36,854 bases of DNA from a virus. Shown one piece after another: positions 1 to 7,727 of the stretch. Position numbers and translations under genes: made by a program. Within the stretch, counting starts at the first letter, position 1. Every line of letters starts with the position of its first letter. The notes under the pieces were generated by a model that did not search any database, was not told the origin of the DNA, and worked only from the letters and a program-made list of their open reading frames with translations. The stretch lies in IMG/VR virus record IMGVR_UViG_3300017991_000038, positions 1 to 36,854 of that record; one strand, 5' to 3'.

Positions 1-123
1 AGGGCCGTCTTCCTCTGGGTCCTCTATATTATATACCTCTATAGGCTTCCACTCCTCAGCGCCGTCTAGGAGCGCCTGAATATCGGATGGACCATGCCCT
101 AGGGCAACAACATAGTCTGTAAT
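1..123. repeat. Terminal direct repeat (left copy)
   Basis: These 123 bases are identical to 36732-36854. They lie inside the coding sequence of the primase-helicase gene, and the reading frame is preserved when the two ends are joined. This fits a circular assembly overlap of a circular or circularly permuted genome of about 36,731 bp. A true short terminal repeat is possible, but a repeat inside a gene that stays in frame across the join favours the assembly-overlap reading. Confidence 0.95.
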
Positions 124-912
124 ATCACCTTTCGGAAATTCTTTCACGTTCATAGGTAGAGTGATTATGTAAAGTTCTTTCGCAATTCCGTTCAACTGTG
201 TCGCAACACGTTGAGATCCAGATCTTCCTGGTTTATCAATGTCATAAAGAACGTAGACTATTTTACCTTTGAATAACTTATTCCATTCTTGTGTCCACGT
301 GCCCGCCCCACCTGTAGGGGATACTGCATTGAATCCTAACTGGCGAAGCAAAAGAGCCTTGAGCTCACCCTCAGCCAAGATTACTTTATCTTGCTCAAGA
401 GCTTCGATAGGATAAAGTCTACGCCCACCATATCCTTTCGCGTTAATCACCTTGAACTTCTTTGCCTTAGGTGACCACCGACGAACATTCACCACATTCT
501 TTTTCTCATCAAAGATAGGAATTGATACGCGATCTTTGTCCCATCCAAGAATATAGTTTACTATTGTCTCTTCATTAAGACCCTTGTTTTCTGCGATCAC
601 GTCAATGATCTTTTTATTTTTAATGAGGGCCTCGTGTTGTTTGTAGATCCGATCCTGCGGAAGTGTTGTGCTTTTACCAGAGCACAGGGCAATTACGGAT
701 TCACGTGACCTCCCTACTTTCGCAGCGAGTAACGCGTACACATCTCCCTTTGCTCCACAGGATTTACAATGAAATACACCTGAAGTTTTATTTATGAAAC
801 CCGATGGATGGTTGTCTTCGTGGAATGGACATAGCACCATGTACCAGTCATCTCCAGATTCTTCGTAATCGAATCCAAATTCATCGAGCCATTTTTCTAA
901 ATCTGATAACAT
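1..912 (-). CDS. Primase half of a primase-MCM-like helicase fusion (N-terminal part; continues at 36731)
   Basis: This is the N-terminal 304 residues of a 927-residue protein. The frame has no stop from the ATG at 912 to base 1 and stays open into 36731 when the ends are joined. Near residues 28-56 it has a DnaG-type CHC2 zinc finger (CPFHEDNHPS, then FHCKSCGAKGD). A TOPRIM domain follows, with the acidic motif AEGELKALL and the metal-binding DxD in YDIDKPGR. Such primases lay RNA primers on single-stranded DNA for lagging-strand synthesis. The start codon overlaps the end of the preceding small gene by 16 bases, so the genes are probably translationally coupled. The second half, at 34860-36854, carries a helicase of the MCM type where T7 gp4 has a DnaB-type one. 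The primase call is secure, and the fusion depends on the circular join. Confidence 0.9.
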   Translation of the reverse strand, partial: MLSDLEKWLDEFGFDYEESGDDWYMVLCPFHEDNHPSGFINKTSGVFHCKSCGAKGDVYALLAAKVGRSRESVIALCSGKSTTLPQDRIYKQHEALIKNKKIIDVIAENKGLNEETIVNYILGWDKDRVSIPIFDEKKNVVNVRRWSPKAKKFKVINAKGYGGRRLYPIEALEQDKVILAEGELKALLLRQLGFNAVSPTGGAGTWTQEWNKLFKGKIVYVLYDIDKPGRSGSQRVATQLNGIAKELYIITLPMNVKEFPKGDITDYVVALGHGPSDIQALLDGAEEWKPIEVYNIEDPEEDGP

Positions 913-1076
913 TCTAATCCTTTTTCTTCTACGATCCAGTCTTCGATTTCTACTACTTTATCAGTTGAAGAGTGATCTAAAATTTGTGATTTTGGAAGCC
1001 ACACCTCTTCATCATCAAATTGAAATAGAATAGCTTTTTCAGTTGAAGCAGAAACTTTATCATATTTAAGAATCAT
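897..1076 (-). CDS. Small hypothetical protein, 59 aa
   Basis: I do not recognise this protein. It begins MILKYDKVSAS and is acidic in its second half (VVEIEDWIVEEKGL). A good ribosome site, AGGAG, lies 8 bases before the ATG, within the end of the upstream Cys-rich gene. Its last 16 bases overlap the primase start codon, and its first 11 overlap the preceding gene. This tight packing matches the rest of the operon and supports a real gene. No domain or catalytic motif is visible. It could be a small accessory factor of the primase, which is inferred only from position. Confidence 0.7.
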   Translation of the reverse strand: MILKYDKVSASTEKAILFQFDDEEVWLPKSQILDHSSTDKVVEIEDWIVEEKGLECYQI

Positions 1077-1350
1077 TTCTTTTTCTCCTCATGTACTCTC
1101 GTTGATATTCATTTCGATCTTTTGGATCATTCCAATCTATTCCTAGGATATTTGGTCTACCCTCTCCTACAGATTCTTCATGATGTGGGCAAGACTCACA
1201 GGATCCTTTTGGAAGATCACACGTAATCCTCGCTGCATAATACCGAGCACAGTAGTAGTACCGCGAGCGCCTCGAGGGCGTCCAGTGGGTACATTGTGGA
1301 CACGCTGAGTGACCACGGTTAGAGCACCCGCCAATGGCGCAATTTTTCAT
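1066..1350 (-). CDS. Small Cys-rich protein, probable zinc-binding, 94 aa
   Basis: The chosen start is the ATG at 1350. It overlaps the stop of the upstream gene as ATGA and has GGGAG before it. An upstream in-frame start at 1401 would reach far into the previous gene. The protein has eight or nine cysteines in pairs (CAIGGC, CPQC, CDLPKGSCESC) and ends in a basic stretch (EYMRRKRNDS). The spacing suggests one or two zinc-binding knuckles. The function is unknown. It sits between the putative ssDNA-binding protein and the primase, so a role in replication or transcription is plausible but not shown. Confidence 0.7.
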   Translation of the reverse strand: MKNCAIGGCSNRGHSACPQCTHWTPSRRSRYYYCARYYAARITCDLPKGSCESCPHHEESVGEGRPNILGIDWNDPKDRNEYQREYMRRKRNDS

Positions 1351-2063
1351 ATCTCCCCGTCGTCCTCGGGAGCATCTTCGACAGGACCAGCATCCTGCCA
1401 TTTCATGGAAGAGATTACCTGGTACATCTTTTCAGCTTCAGCCAGCTCATCTTCTCCAACCCAACCAGCATTCTCAATTGACCAGGCATAGTAGGACTGA
1501 CTCTGCTTATTTGTCTCTTTCACGGGAGACAACGTGTAGAGTCCAGCGTACAGTGGGTATGTCCCTCTGTACTTCGCAAGCCCAAGCAATTTCCTACCAT
1601 GTTTGTGATTCGATCTGCAACAAGGCAGAATGACGGGCTTCGAGAAACCCTGTGACCTGAAAACGCAGATAAAATTGTGATACTCGGTGACGATGAATTT
1701 ACCTTCATCATTTTTCTCACCGCGAGCAGACATCATCGCGAGCTCACTGTTCGGATCTGATGATCGATCAAGAATCCCCTGTCCGCTGTCCCGTGAGGCC
1801 CACTGAATCCATTCTTTCATATGATAAATCGGAATGAACTCAGCCTCCTCGTCAGGTTCCAACCAAACTTCCTGCGTTAATGAGTTGAGTACTTGCCCCT
1901 TCTCATTATTTCCCTCTTCAACTGAGGGGGTTAAGGCTTGCATGATAACAAGTCGTGGTATGACCAGATCTTTTCCAGTCACGTTCTCTAAGCCCTCTTC
2001 ACCTTCTTTGATGTATTTAGGTGCGAGTTCTTCTTTGTTTTGTTTCTTTTTCATTTTTGTCAT
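1347..2063 (-). CDS. Putative ssDNA-binding/replication accessory protein, 238 aa
   Basis: The protein starts MTKMKKKQNKEE and has a conserved-looking block, GKDLVIPRLVIMQ, followed by a beta-rich middle. It ends in a strongly acidic tail (VEDAPEDDGEI). Phage proteins with this N-terminal block often lie in replication operons and are of uncertain function. An acidic C-terminal tail is typical of ssDNA-binding proteins such as T7 gp2.5 and bacterial SSB, where it recruits partners. No cysteine cluster or ATPase motif is present. The start has an AAGGAA ribosome site. Its position just before the small genes leading to primase-helicase fits a DNA-binding role. The ssDNA-binding assignment is an inference from tail and context. 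Confidence 0.5.
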   Translation of the reverse strand: MTKMKKKQNKEELAPKYIKEGEEGLENVTGKDLVIPRLVIMQALTPSVEEGNNEKGQVLNSLTQEVWLEPDEEAEFIPIYHMKEWIQWASRDSGQGILDRSSDPNSELAMMSARGEKNDEGKFIVTEYHNFICVFRSQGFSKPVILPCCRSNHKHGRKLLGLAKYRGTYPLYAGLYTLSPVKETNKQSQSYYAWSIENAGWVGEDELAEAEKMYQVISSMKWQDAGPVEDAPEDDGEI

Positions 2064-2091
2064 ATGGTATTCCTTTAGAGCGCCATTGGCG

Positions 2092-2553
2092 TTAGCTCTT
2101 TATCTTACGAACAGTGATAACTGGCTCAAGGTATTCACGAGCGTATCGTGGTAGCGGATGTCCACTCTTTAAAGCCGCTTCACACAGGTATGAGACCATC
2201 TTTTTATCTACCACCACCATCGTTGGAGCTTCTTCTTCGAAGCCCTTCTTCGGAGCAAAGTATCCTTTCATCTTTGCCCTGAGCCGCTGTCCATCAATGT
2301 CCATCACTTCAAGTCCGTGATTGACCATTAATCGCATTAGCTTTCTATCATAAGTTTTCTGACGATTGCCCAGGTGACCCTTTTGTTTCTTAAAGAAGTC
2401 ACGCGATTGTTTTAAAAGTACTTTCCATCTACCCAGCTCCTGAGGATCCAGGGTCTCGGATATCTGCTCGATTTCTTCAAAGTAGGAATCCAACTCATTG
2501 AATTCTTTTTGGATTTTGTGGAAGTGGTCCCACGCCTTGTCTAGGTTTTTCAT
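2092..2553 (-). CDS. Hypothetical coiled-coil protein, 153 aa
   Basis: The first ~90 residues are highly charged and helical, with heptad-like spacing (FHKIQKEFNELDSYFEEIE). A more globular half follows, with DIDGQRLRAKMKGYF and VVVDKKMVSYL. I do not recognise the family. The ATG at 2553 has a ribosome site (AGGAGG) 7 bases upstream. The gene ends 28 bases before the next one, and that gap contains a small hairpin (CGCC AAT GGCG). The gene lies in the replication operon, so a scaffolding or DNA-end-binding role is possible. No motif supports a specific function. Confidence 0.75.
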   Translation of the reverse strand: MKNLDKAWDHFHKIQKEFNELDSYFEEIEQISETLDPQELGRWKVLLKQSRDFFKKQKGHLGNRQKTYDRKLMRLMVNHGLEVMDIDGQRLRAKMKGYFAPKKGFEEEAPTMVVVDKKMVSYLCEAALKSGHPLPRYAREYLEPVITVRKIKS

Positions 2554-2650
2554 TTAATAGCCTCCTATGTTTGTGGCAATATGGTGAAGGTGTAAGCTCA
2601 AGATCCTGGCAGTACTTACACGCCTTATCCTTACATAGTGAAATGATCAT
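2495..2650 (-). CDS. Tiny zinc-finger-like protein, 51 aa
   Basis: The ATG at 2650 overlaps the stop of the upstream gene as ATGA, the coupling used throughout this operon. The protein has a compact metal-binding pattern, CKDKACKYC followed by CHKHR, in its first 30 residues. Its end overlaps the next gene by 59 bases, which is more than usual here and leaves some doubt. Without this gene the stretch 2554-2646 would be the only unexplained spacer in this part of the operon. The function is unknown. Confidence 0.5.
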   Translation of the reverse strand: MIISLCKDKACKYCQDLELTPSPYCHKHRRLLNEKPRQGVGPLPQNPKRIQ

Positions 2651-2931
2651 AGTACACACTCCACGTATTTACTGGTCTTAGCATTGAACATTAGTATTTT
2701 TACTCGCCCGAACTTTTCCTTCCACCAGTTAAAAGCAATGAGGTTCAACATCAAGGAGCCAGAAGGAAGGAAATAATCATCCCTACATACGGGGCGTCTA
2801 TTTAGATCTTCCTCTAACTCTTTCGCTTTTCCGAACGGGTAGACACGCTGCTCAAAGAGCATGTCAATCTCTCCGAAATTAGAAGCATCTCCATAATCAT
2901 GTCCACCATCTTTAATTATCCAGACTTTCAT
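2647..2931 (-). CDS. Hypothetical protein, 94 aa
   Basis: I do not recognise it. It begins MKVWIIKDGGHDYGD and ends VKILMFNAKTSKYVECVL, so beta strands probably form both edges of a small globular fold. The start overlaps the preceding stop as ATGA (2931-2928), and its own stop overlaps the next start in the same way. No transmembrane segment or catalytic motif is evident. Confidence 0.7.
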   Translation of the reverse strand: MKVWIIKDGGHDYGDASNFGEIDMLFEQRVYPFGKAKELEEDLNRRPVCRDDYFLPSGSLMLNLIAFNWWKEKFGRVKILMFNAKTSKYVECVL

Positions 2932-3107
2932 TTAAGGTCCCTCACTACACATTGTCTTCCGTATCTTTGAGCATGCGCCAACGTGTTGTTGTTTACCCAG
3001 TGAACTGCGGTGTTTGCCTTCATCCAACATGAAAAAGTGTAGATGAGGAAACCGCCCTCTTCAGTGGGTTCCAGTTCGAAGTGTTTTGTTATCTTTTCTT
3101 TTTCCAT
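2928..3107 (-). CDS. Hypothetical protein, 59 aa
   Basis: The ATG at 3107 is preferred over a TTG four codons upstream because a GAGAAG ribosome-like site lies just before it. The first 47 bases overlap the end of the preceding gene in another frame. The protein begins MEKEKITKHFELEP and contains a short beta-like stretch (GGFLIYTFSCWMKAN). There is no recognisable domain. Confidence 0.6.
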   Translation of the reverse strand: MEKEKITKHFELEPTEEGGFLIYTFSCWMKANTAVHWVNNNTLAHAQRYGRQCVVRDLK

Positions 3108-3471
3108 TATACTTCTCAATTAGCTCAGCAACGTCCAAACCTTCAGCTACCATGGCCACTATTTCATCGGCCAGGTCAATGAGCTCGTTACCCTTGAACC
3201 TGATCTCGGTCGGAGCAGAATTAAGCTGCTCTAATATGCAACCGGTGATCAAAGTAGCGAGATCCTCGTCGAAGAGTTCCAGGAACTGATCAGTGAACTG
3301 CGTTGTAAAGATCTTCCTATTCTTTACTTTGAAGTCCTCGTGATAGATCTCTAGACCAAGTTGTTTACTGATCTGATTGATGAGCCCCTTGTTCTCCGCC
3401 ATCATTCTTTCAAGCATTTGATTCTGGCGTTTCAACATTTCTAAATATAATACTTCTTTAAACCAAGTCAT
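3061..3471 (-). CDS. Hypothetical helical protein, 136 aa
   Basis: The ATG at 3471 overlaps the previous stop (ATGA) and follows AGGAG. The first ~45 residues look like a coiled coil (EMLKRQNQMLERMMAEN). A helical C-terminal part contains acidic and hydrophobic repeats (FLELFDEDLATLI). I cannot assign a family. Operon position places it with early DNA-metabolism genes. Confidence 0.7.
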   Translation of the reverse strand: MTWFKEVLYLEMLKRQNQMLERMMAENKGLINQISKQLGLEIYHEDFKVKNRKIFTTQFTDQFLELFDEDLATLITGCILEQLNSAPTEIRFKGNELIDLADEIVAMVAEGLDVAELIEKYNGKRKDNKTLRTGTH

Positions 3472-3743
3472 TCTGTGTCTCCTCTTTTATCTGTGACCAT
3501 TATACCTAAATTTTCTTCAACCTCAGGAACAAGATCATCGAGCACGTTATCAATGTCATGGACCTTATCCTTGAGGATCTTAAGCTCTGTCTCATAGCTC
3601 CCTATATACTTATCGAAAAGCGCATGAGCCTCTTCTGGAGACAATTGATCTGCTTGTTGAATATAGTTCCACGATTTGAATCTTGAGATGAAGGAACTAA
3701 TCTTTTTAACTTCCTCTTCTAATTTCTTTATTCTATTTTCCAA
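3468..3743 (-). CDS. Small coiled-coil protein, 91 aa (TTG start)
   Basis: The likely start is TTG at 3743, with AAGGAG about 8 bases before it. No ATG lies in a comparable position. It overlaps the end of the SNF2-type helicase gene by 11 bases. The protein is almost entirely helical and charged, with heptads at both ends (RIKKLEEEVKKISSF and ILKDKVHDIDNVLDDL). It may form an oligomer or adaptor. The function is unknown. Confidence 0.65.
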   Translation of the reverse strand: MENRIKKLEEEVKKISSFISRFKSWNYIQQADQLSPEEAHALFDKYIGSYETELKILKDKVHDIDNVLDDLVPEVEENLGIMVTDKRGDTE

Positions 3744-5463
3744 TTAATAACTCCTTGATCGAGGTCATGTCCTTTATGTATTCGGACAGGTCTCGTTTAT
3801 TCTGCAGTGCCCTTGCGATCACCAGATCAATTGAATTCTCACATACAATATCAATGTACGTTACCGGTACGGTCTGTCCGATCCTGTGGCACCGATCCTC
3901 ACTCTGTATTCGAGGTTCAAGAGCGAAGTCATTAGAATAATAGATCACGGTGTGGCACCTATCATCCTCTGGTCCAAGTAGAGTTACCCCGATTCCTCCA
4001 GCTCCAGGCTGTCCGATAAGAATCTTTATTCGACCCTCATTAAACGCCTTTATATTCTTATACCGGTCTACATCTTTAGTTCCACCATACAGTGTTCCGT
4101 AGGGTATCTTCTTTTTCTTGCACCACTGTTCTAACTTTTTAATGTCGTGTCTAAATCTTGCCCATATTAGAATCGGACCATTAGATTCCCCTACGACTTC
4201 TTCCACCTCCAACAGTTTCGCATCACTGAAGTCACCTACGTCGGGCAAGTACCCTGAGCAGATCTGAGCCAGCCTTAATATCTGGGTGATCGCGACCTTG
4301 GCCACAGACTCTTTACCGGCGAGCGAAGCAACGAAGAATTCTATCATCTGTTCATAGAGATCTCTCTGCTTTGGTGTCATCTCAACGGCCCGTGTCTGGT
4401 AAGATTTTGGTGGAAGATCTAGGCACTGGTCCTTCGTCACAACGAATGAGTGCATCGCCATTGTGTGTTTCAATTCTTCAAGGCGTTTCGGACCAGTGAT
4501 CTTCTTATGACCGCCCTGCAATTTTCTATAAGATGCGTAACGCTCTCTGTATTGAGAGAAGGATGAGTAGCCTAATGAGCCGGGTTGTAGAAATTCGAAC
4601 TGTGACCAAAGATCTAGGATGTTGTTGACTAACGGCGCTCCAGTAAGGATTGCCCTACGCTCAACGTGATCCGCAAGAGCCAGGCACGCCTTCGTCCTTT
4701 TCGCCCTACGATTCTTTATCCTCGTACTTTCATCAAGTACCATGAAGTTTAAATTCAGGCGGGCGTACACATCTTTCATTGAAGTAATTCTATCAAACGC
4801 TGTTACGAATATTTTCAAGGGTACACGTGACTTAATGCCCTGAGTAATCTGCTTGATACCCCTACCCTGTGTTCCGATCTTTTCTATCCAGTAAGGGATG
4901 TTGGGGTTGGCGTGTTTCTCAAATTCATGGATCCAGATGTCCATGACAGTCTTTGGGCAGACCACCAGAACTTTGAAAGGAGGATCTCCCATTCGCTGCT
5001 TAGCCTGCCAAAAACATTCGTCCACGATCACCTTCGTTTTGCCGGTGCCCATCTCCATAAGTAAACCGAAGTACTCAGTATCGTGGATTGCATCAAGTGC
5101 AACGATCTGGTGTTTGAACGGCTCTGTTATCGACTCAGCGTATGGCACGTCAGGCACCTGGTCATTAAATAAATACTCCCACCGATTAGCACGTTTTCTA
5201 CTTGCCCTGCGTTTTGTCAGCTCCTCGTAACGAAGAAGTGTCTTAGCCTCAGGGTCAACGACGTATTCAGCGGGGTCGAAAGTGGCAAGGTAGTTTAGGT
5301 TAGGTTGTGTTACAGGTATTCGCCAGATCTTGTAGTCCTTTAAATACCGACGCTCAGGAAATTCACGGATCAACTCCACGACTTCCTGAAACCTTTGTGC
5401 GTTAAGTGATGCGATCTCGAGCGATAAATGTTTATCGTCCCACATCCCTAATTTGAAAATCAT
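3733..5463 (-). CDS. SNF2-family SF2 DNA helicase/translocase, 576 aa
   Basis: This is an ATP-driven DNA translocase with both RecA-like halves. Motifs seen are Walker A (MEMGTGKT, 136-143), the acidic box LDEST (243-247, a DExx variant with Thr in the last place), LTGAP (273-277) and the SNF2 motif VI block SEDRCHRIGQ (521-530). The first ~110 residues form an extra N-terminal domain ahead of the helicase core, somewhat like the small accessory domains of SMARCAL1-type annealing helicases. Such proteins are common in phage replication or recombination modules, where they may remodel forks or displace proteins. It is the first gene of the early minus-strand operon, with AGGAGGAA before the ATG at 5463 and a promoter close upstream. 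Confidence 0.93.
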   Translation of the reverse strand: MIFKLGMWDDKHLSLEIASLNAQRFQEVVELIREFPERRYLKDYKIWRIPVTQPNLNYLATFDPAEYVVDPEAKTLLRYEELTKRRASRKRANRWEYLFNDQVPDVPYAESITEPFKHQIVALDAIHDTEYFGLLMEMGTGKTKVIVDECFWQAKQRMGDPPFKVLVVCPKTVMDIWIHEFEKHANPNIPYWIEKIGTQGRGIKQITQGIKSRVPLKIFVTAFDRITSMKDVYARLNLNFMVLDESTRIKNRRAKRTKACLALADHVERRAILTGAPLVNNILDLWSQFEFLQPGSLGYSSFSQYRERYASYRKLQGGHKKITGPKRLEELKHTMAMHSFVVTKDQCLDLPPKSYQTRAVEMTPKQRDLYEQMIEFFVASLAGKESVAKVAITQILRLAQICSGYLPDVGDFSDAKLLEVEEVVGESNGPILIWARFRHDIKKLEQWCKKKKIPYGTLYGGTKDVDRYKNIKAFNEGRIKILIGQPGAGGIGVTLLGPEDDRCHTVIYYSNDFALEPRIQSEDRCHRIGQTVPVTYIDIVCENSIDLVIARALQNKRDLSEYIKDMTSIKELLIGK

Positions 5464-5499
5464 CTACTATTCCTCCTACTATTGCTATCGTCAATGTAT

Positions 5500-5528
5500 A
5501 TTATAATACATTAGATTCAGTAAGTAAA
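5500..5528 (-). promoter_or_regulatory. Leftward sigma-70-like promoter for the early operon
   Basis: On the minus strand a TTTACT box (5528-5523) is followed after 17 bases by a perfect TATAAT (5505-5500). The predicted start near 5493 gives a leader of about 30 bases before the helicase ATG, with AGGAGGAA in the right place. The nearest 22-bp repeat lies 28 bases upstream of the -35 box, a good position for an activator or repressor. Confidence 0.75.
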
Positions 5529-5555
5529 CAACTAAATATCCGCTATTAGCCGTTT

Positions 5556-5807
5556 TGTTAAAATAAGTGTACATTTTATATTTATACCACACTGAATAAT
5601 TTTATCTAAATGGTGATACGGCTACCCCTGTGTTAAAATAAGTGTACATTTTCCGAATATATAAAAATATTTGGGGCAGTGGAACGCTTTCCTTGTACGG
5701 GAGGTATGAATATAAAAATGTACACTTATTTTAACATCCTCTATTATTGCCTTACGTTTCTGAGCCAAGTGGTAGGGGCATATATAAAATGTACACTTAT
5801 TTTAACA
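5556..5807. repeat. Four exact 22-bp sites in forward-forward-reverse-reverse order
   Basis: The site reads TGTTAAAATAAG then TGTACATTTT. Forward copies are at 5556-5577 and 5631-5652. Reverse-complement copies are at 5715-5736 and 5786-5807. All four are identical over 22 bases, while flanking bases differ, which marks a protein-binding site rather than a recent duplication. The core TGTACA is itself a palindrome. Spacings between copy starts are 75, 84 and 71 bases. The array is centred between the two divergent promoters. The binding protein is unknown, and the TerS-like HTH protein encoded next door is one candidate. Confidence 0.9.
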
Positions 5808-5863
5808 AATTCAAAAATGGGACAAATAAGTTAGTAGATATCCGATCTGTAACAAATGATACC

Positions 5864-5892
5864 TTTACAAATTAGCCAAAGTATGTTATAAT
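5864..5892 (+). promoter_or_regulatory. Rightward sigma-70 promoter for the late operon, possibly giving a leaderless mRNA
   Basis: TTTACA (5864-5869) and a perfect TATAAT (5887-5892) are separated by 17 bases. The expected transcription start is at 5899 or 5900, both A. The first usable start codon of the downstream gene is the ATG at 5900, so the message would begin at, or one base before, the start codon. Confidence 0.75.
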
Positions 5893-5899
5893 GTATTTA

Positions 5900-6367
5900 A
5901 TGGAACGTGCAACAAGGCGTAAAGATAGTAGTAATCGGGTAGCTGTAGAAGATCGCGTAGGGGCATTCAAAATGTATGCTCAAGGTTTCACGTTGAAAGC
6001 CATTGCGAAAGAAACAGGCTGCCACGTCAACACTATCAAGCGGTACAGAAAAGAAGATGATTGGGACGAAAGACTCAATAAGATCTATGACAAGGTGTTA
6101 GATAACTGCGAGTTGGACCTGGTCAAGTCAATTGAACAAACCTTGAACATGACCCAGACCTTTAAGCATAAGTTTGCTATAAGGCTTCGGACCATCTCAC
6201 CATCAATGATTCCCGTTACGATGATGACACACCTTAAGGAACTTTTTGAGATGGAGCAAGAACTAATAGGCTCCTTACAAGCTGCTTCAGACACTGGAGA
6301 ACTAACGTTGTACAATGAAGATCAATTAGAGGGGATGCTCAGAGATGATGAGCCGGATGCAGCGTGA
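5900..6367 (+). CDS. Putative small terminase subunit (TerS-like HTH protein), 155 aa
   Basis: The N-terminal third holds a helix-turn-helix (VEDRVGAFKMYAQGFTLKAI, then a recognition helix with CHVNTIKRYRK). The rest is helical. That layout, at this size and directly before the large terminase, is typical of small terminase subunits, which recognise packaging sites and start DNA packaging. The ATG at 5900 is chosen over the one at 5891 because the latter lies inside the -10 box. No Shine-Dalgarno sequence precedes either. The gene overlaps the large terminase gene by 23 bases. A transcription regulator is an alternative reading of the HTH. Confidence 0.75.
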   Translation: MERATRRKDSSNRVAVEDRVGAFKMYAQGFTLKAIAKETGCHVNTIKRYRKEDDWDERLNKIYDKVLDNCELDLVKSIEQTLNMTQTFKHKFAIRLRTISPSMIPVTMMTHLKELFEMEQELIGSLQAASDTGELTLYNEDQLEGMLRDDEPDAA

Positions 6368-7727
6368 GAGGGTAGCGGAAGAGTTGAGCCGCAGACATCT
6401 CGTGCGGTACACAGCCCTCACATATCCTTCCTACAAGGCCAACTGGCATCACTGGAAAGTCGGTGATCTTCTTGAGCGTGTAATCCGTGGAGAGATAACA
6501 AGATTGATCCTCAACGAGCCACCACGTCACGGTAAATCAGAACAAACATCAGTGAGGTTCCCTGCCTACGCCATGGGCAAGATGCCTAACTTACATATGA
6601 TCATAGGTTCCTACGCTTCATCATTGGCCACAGGTTTTGGAAGGAAAGCCCGCAACCAGGTTCGGAGCCCAGTGTTCAAGAGACTATTTCCAGGCGTGAC
6701 CCTTGCCAAGGATATTGGGACTGCTGGTTCCCACTGGGCCCTTAACACCGGCTCCGAATTTGTGGCTGCAGGCGTGGGCGGAGGGATCACAGGTAAAGGC
6801 GCAAACATCTTTGTCATTGATGATCCAATAAAGGATAGGAAACAGGCGAACAGCGTAGTGTACCGCGAGGCTCTTAAGGACTGGTACAGAGACGTGGCTC
6901 GTACACGGCTTATGCCTGGTGGGGCAATTATAATCCCTATGACTCGGTGGCACCACGATGATCTTTGTGGATGGTTGCTCAGAGAATGGCCAGAAGAAAA
7001 ATGGGTTGTTGCGAGACTCCCTGCCATCCAGGATCAGGATCCTTCAGAGTTTGATCCACGTCAACCAGGACAGGCGTTGTGGGAAAGCCAGTTCTCGCTT
7101 GACATTCTTAAACGAACCAGAGAAGAGATTGGACCTAACTCCTTTAACTGCCTTTTTCAGCAGAAGCCTAACAAGGGAGCCACGTCCATTCTACAAATAG
7201 CCTGGATACAACAGGACTTTGATATTACAATGCTTCCTCGTTTCTCAAGGGTCGTGGCTTCATGGGACACGGCTTTTGAAAAAGGAGAAAGAAATGCCTA
7301 TAACGTAGGCACTGTGTGGGGTGACACAGGTGGTGAATATTACCTCATTGACGTCGTGAGATTCCGGGGGGTGTTTCCCGAAGTCAAGAAGAGGATGATA
7401 GCGCTCCACGAAAAGCATCACACAGATGCAGTGCTCGTTGAAAAGGCAGCCAGCGGTAGAGATCTACTGCATGAACTTAGAGTTGAGTCAGAGATACCCT
7501 TGATCGGTATCCCTGTGAACCGAGATAAAATTCAAAGAGCCGACGCAGTGAGTGGAAGGTTTGAGGCTGGAAGGATCCACGTTCCCAAACACGCTCCCTG
7601 GCTCTCTGATTATTTCACTGAGTTGGATGAGTTCCCTGAAACAGCCTACAAGGATCAGGTGGATTCAACAACACAGGCGATAGCGTGGATGTCCAGACAT
7701 GGAGCGCAGGAGGCTTTCGCAGCATGA
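6345..7727 (+). CDS. terL: Large terminase subunit (TerL), 460 aa
   Basis: This is the motor that pumps phage DNA into the capsid and cuts it. The ATPase half has a Walker A-like PPRHGKS (59-65) and Walker B with acidic pair VIDD (157-160). The nuclease half has RNase H-like acidic residues in ASWDTAF (D308), VEKAASG (E366) and DQVDSTTQAI (D440). The length is usual for the family. The start overlaps the TerS-like gene, and the stop overlaps the portal start as ATGA. All catalytic positions look intact. Confidence 0.95.
   Translation: MMSRMQRERVAEELSRRHLVRYTALTYPSYKANWHHWKVGDLLERVIRGEITRLILNEPPRHGKSEQTSVRFPAYAMGKMPNLHMIIGSYASSLATGFGRKARNQVRSPVFKRLFPGVTLAKDIGTAGSHWALNTGSEFVAAGVGGGITGKGANIFVIDDPIKDRKQANSVVYREALKDWYRDVARTRLMPGGAIIIPMTRWHHDDLCGWLLREWPEEKWVVARLPAIQDQDPSEFDPRQPGQALWESQFSLDILKRTREEIGPNSFNCLFQQKPNKGATSILQIAWIQQDFDITMLPRFSRVVASWDTAFEKGERNAYNVGTVWGDTGGEYYLIDVVRFRGVFPEVKKRMIALHEKHHTDAVLVEKAASGRDLLHELRVESEIPLIGIPVNRDKIQRADAVSGRFEAGRIHVPKHAPWLSDYFTELDEFPETAYKDQVDSTTQAIAWMSRHGAQEAFAA

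Larger units (their letters stand above)
5464..5899. other. Divergent control region between the early and late operons
   Basis: This 436-bp AT-rich stretch has no convincing gene. It holds a leftward sigma-70-like promoter (5500-5528), four identical 22-bp sites (5556-5807) and a rightward promoter (5864-5892). It separates the minus-strand replication operon from the plus-strand structural operon, so it must control the early/late switch. It could also serve as a replication origin, because repeated sites next to AT-rich DNA are a usual arrangement of origins. Confidence 0.85.

Noticed and set aside
5556-5807. CRISPR-like array
   Set aside because: Only four copies, in both orientations and with uneven spacers of about 50-60 bases. 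No cas genes are present.
5707-5835. Short plus-strand frame (42 codons) in the control region after GGGAGG
   Set aside because: The ribosome-like site is only one base from the ATG, and the frame contains two of the 22-bp sites.
6611-7027. Minus-strand frames opposite the large terminase gene
   Set aside because: They lie opposite an intact, motif-rich terminase gene and have no ribosome sites.
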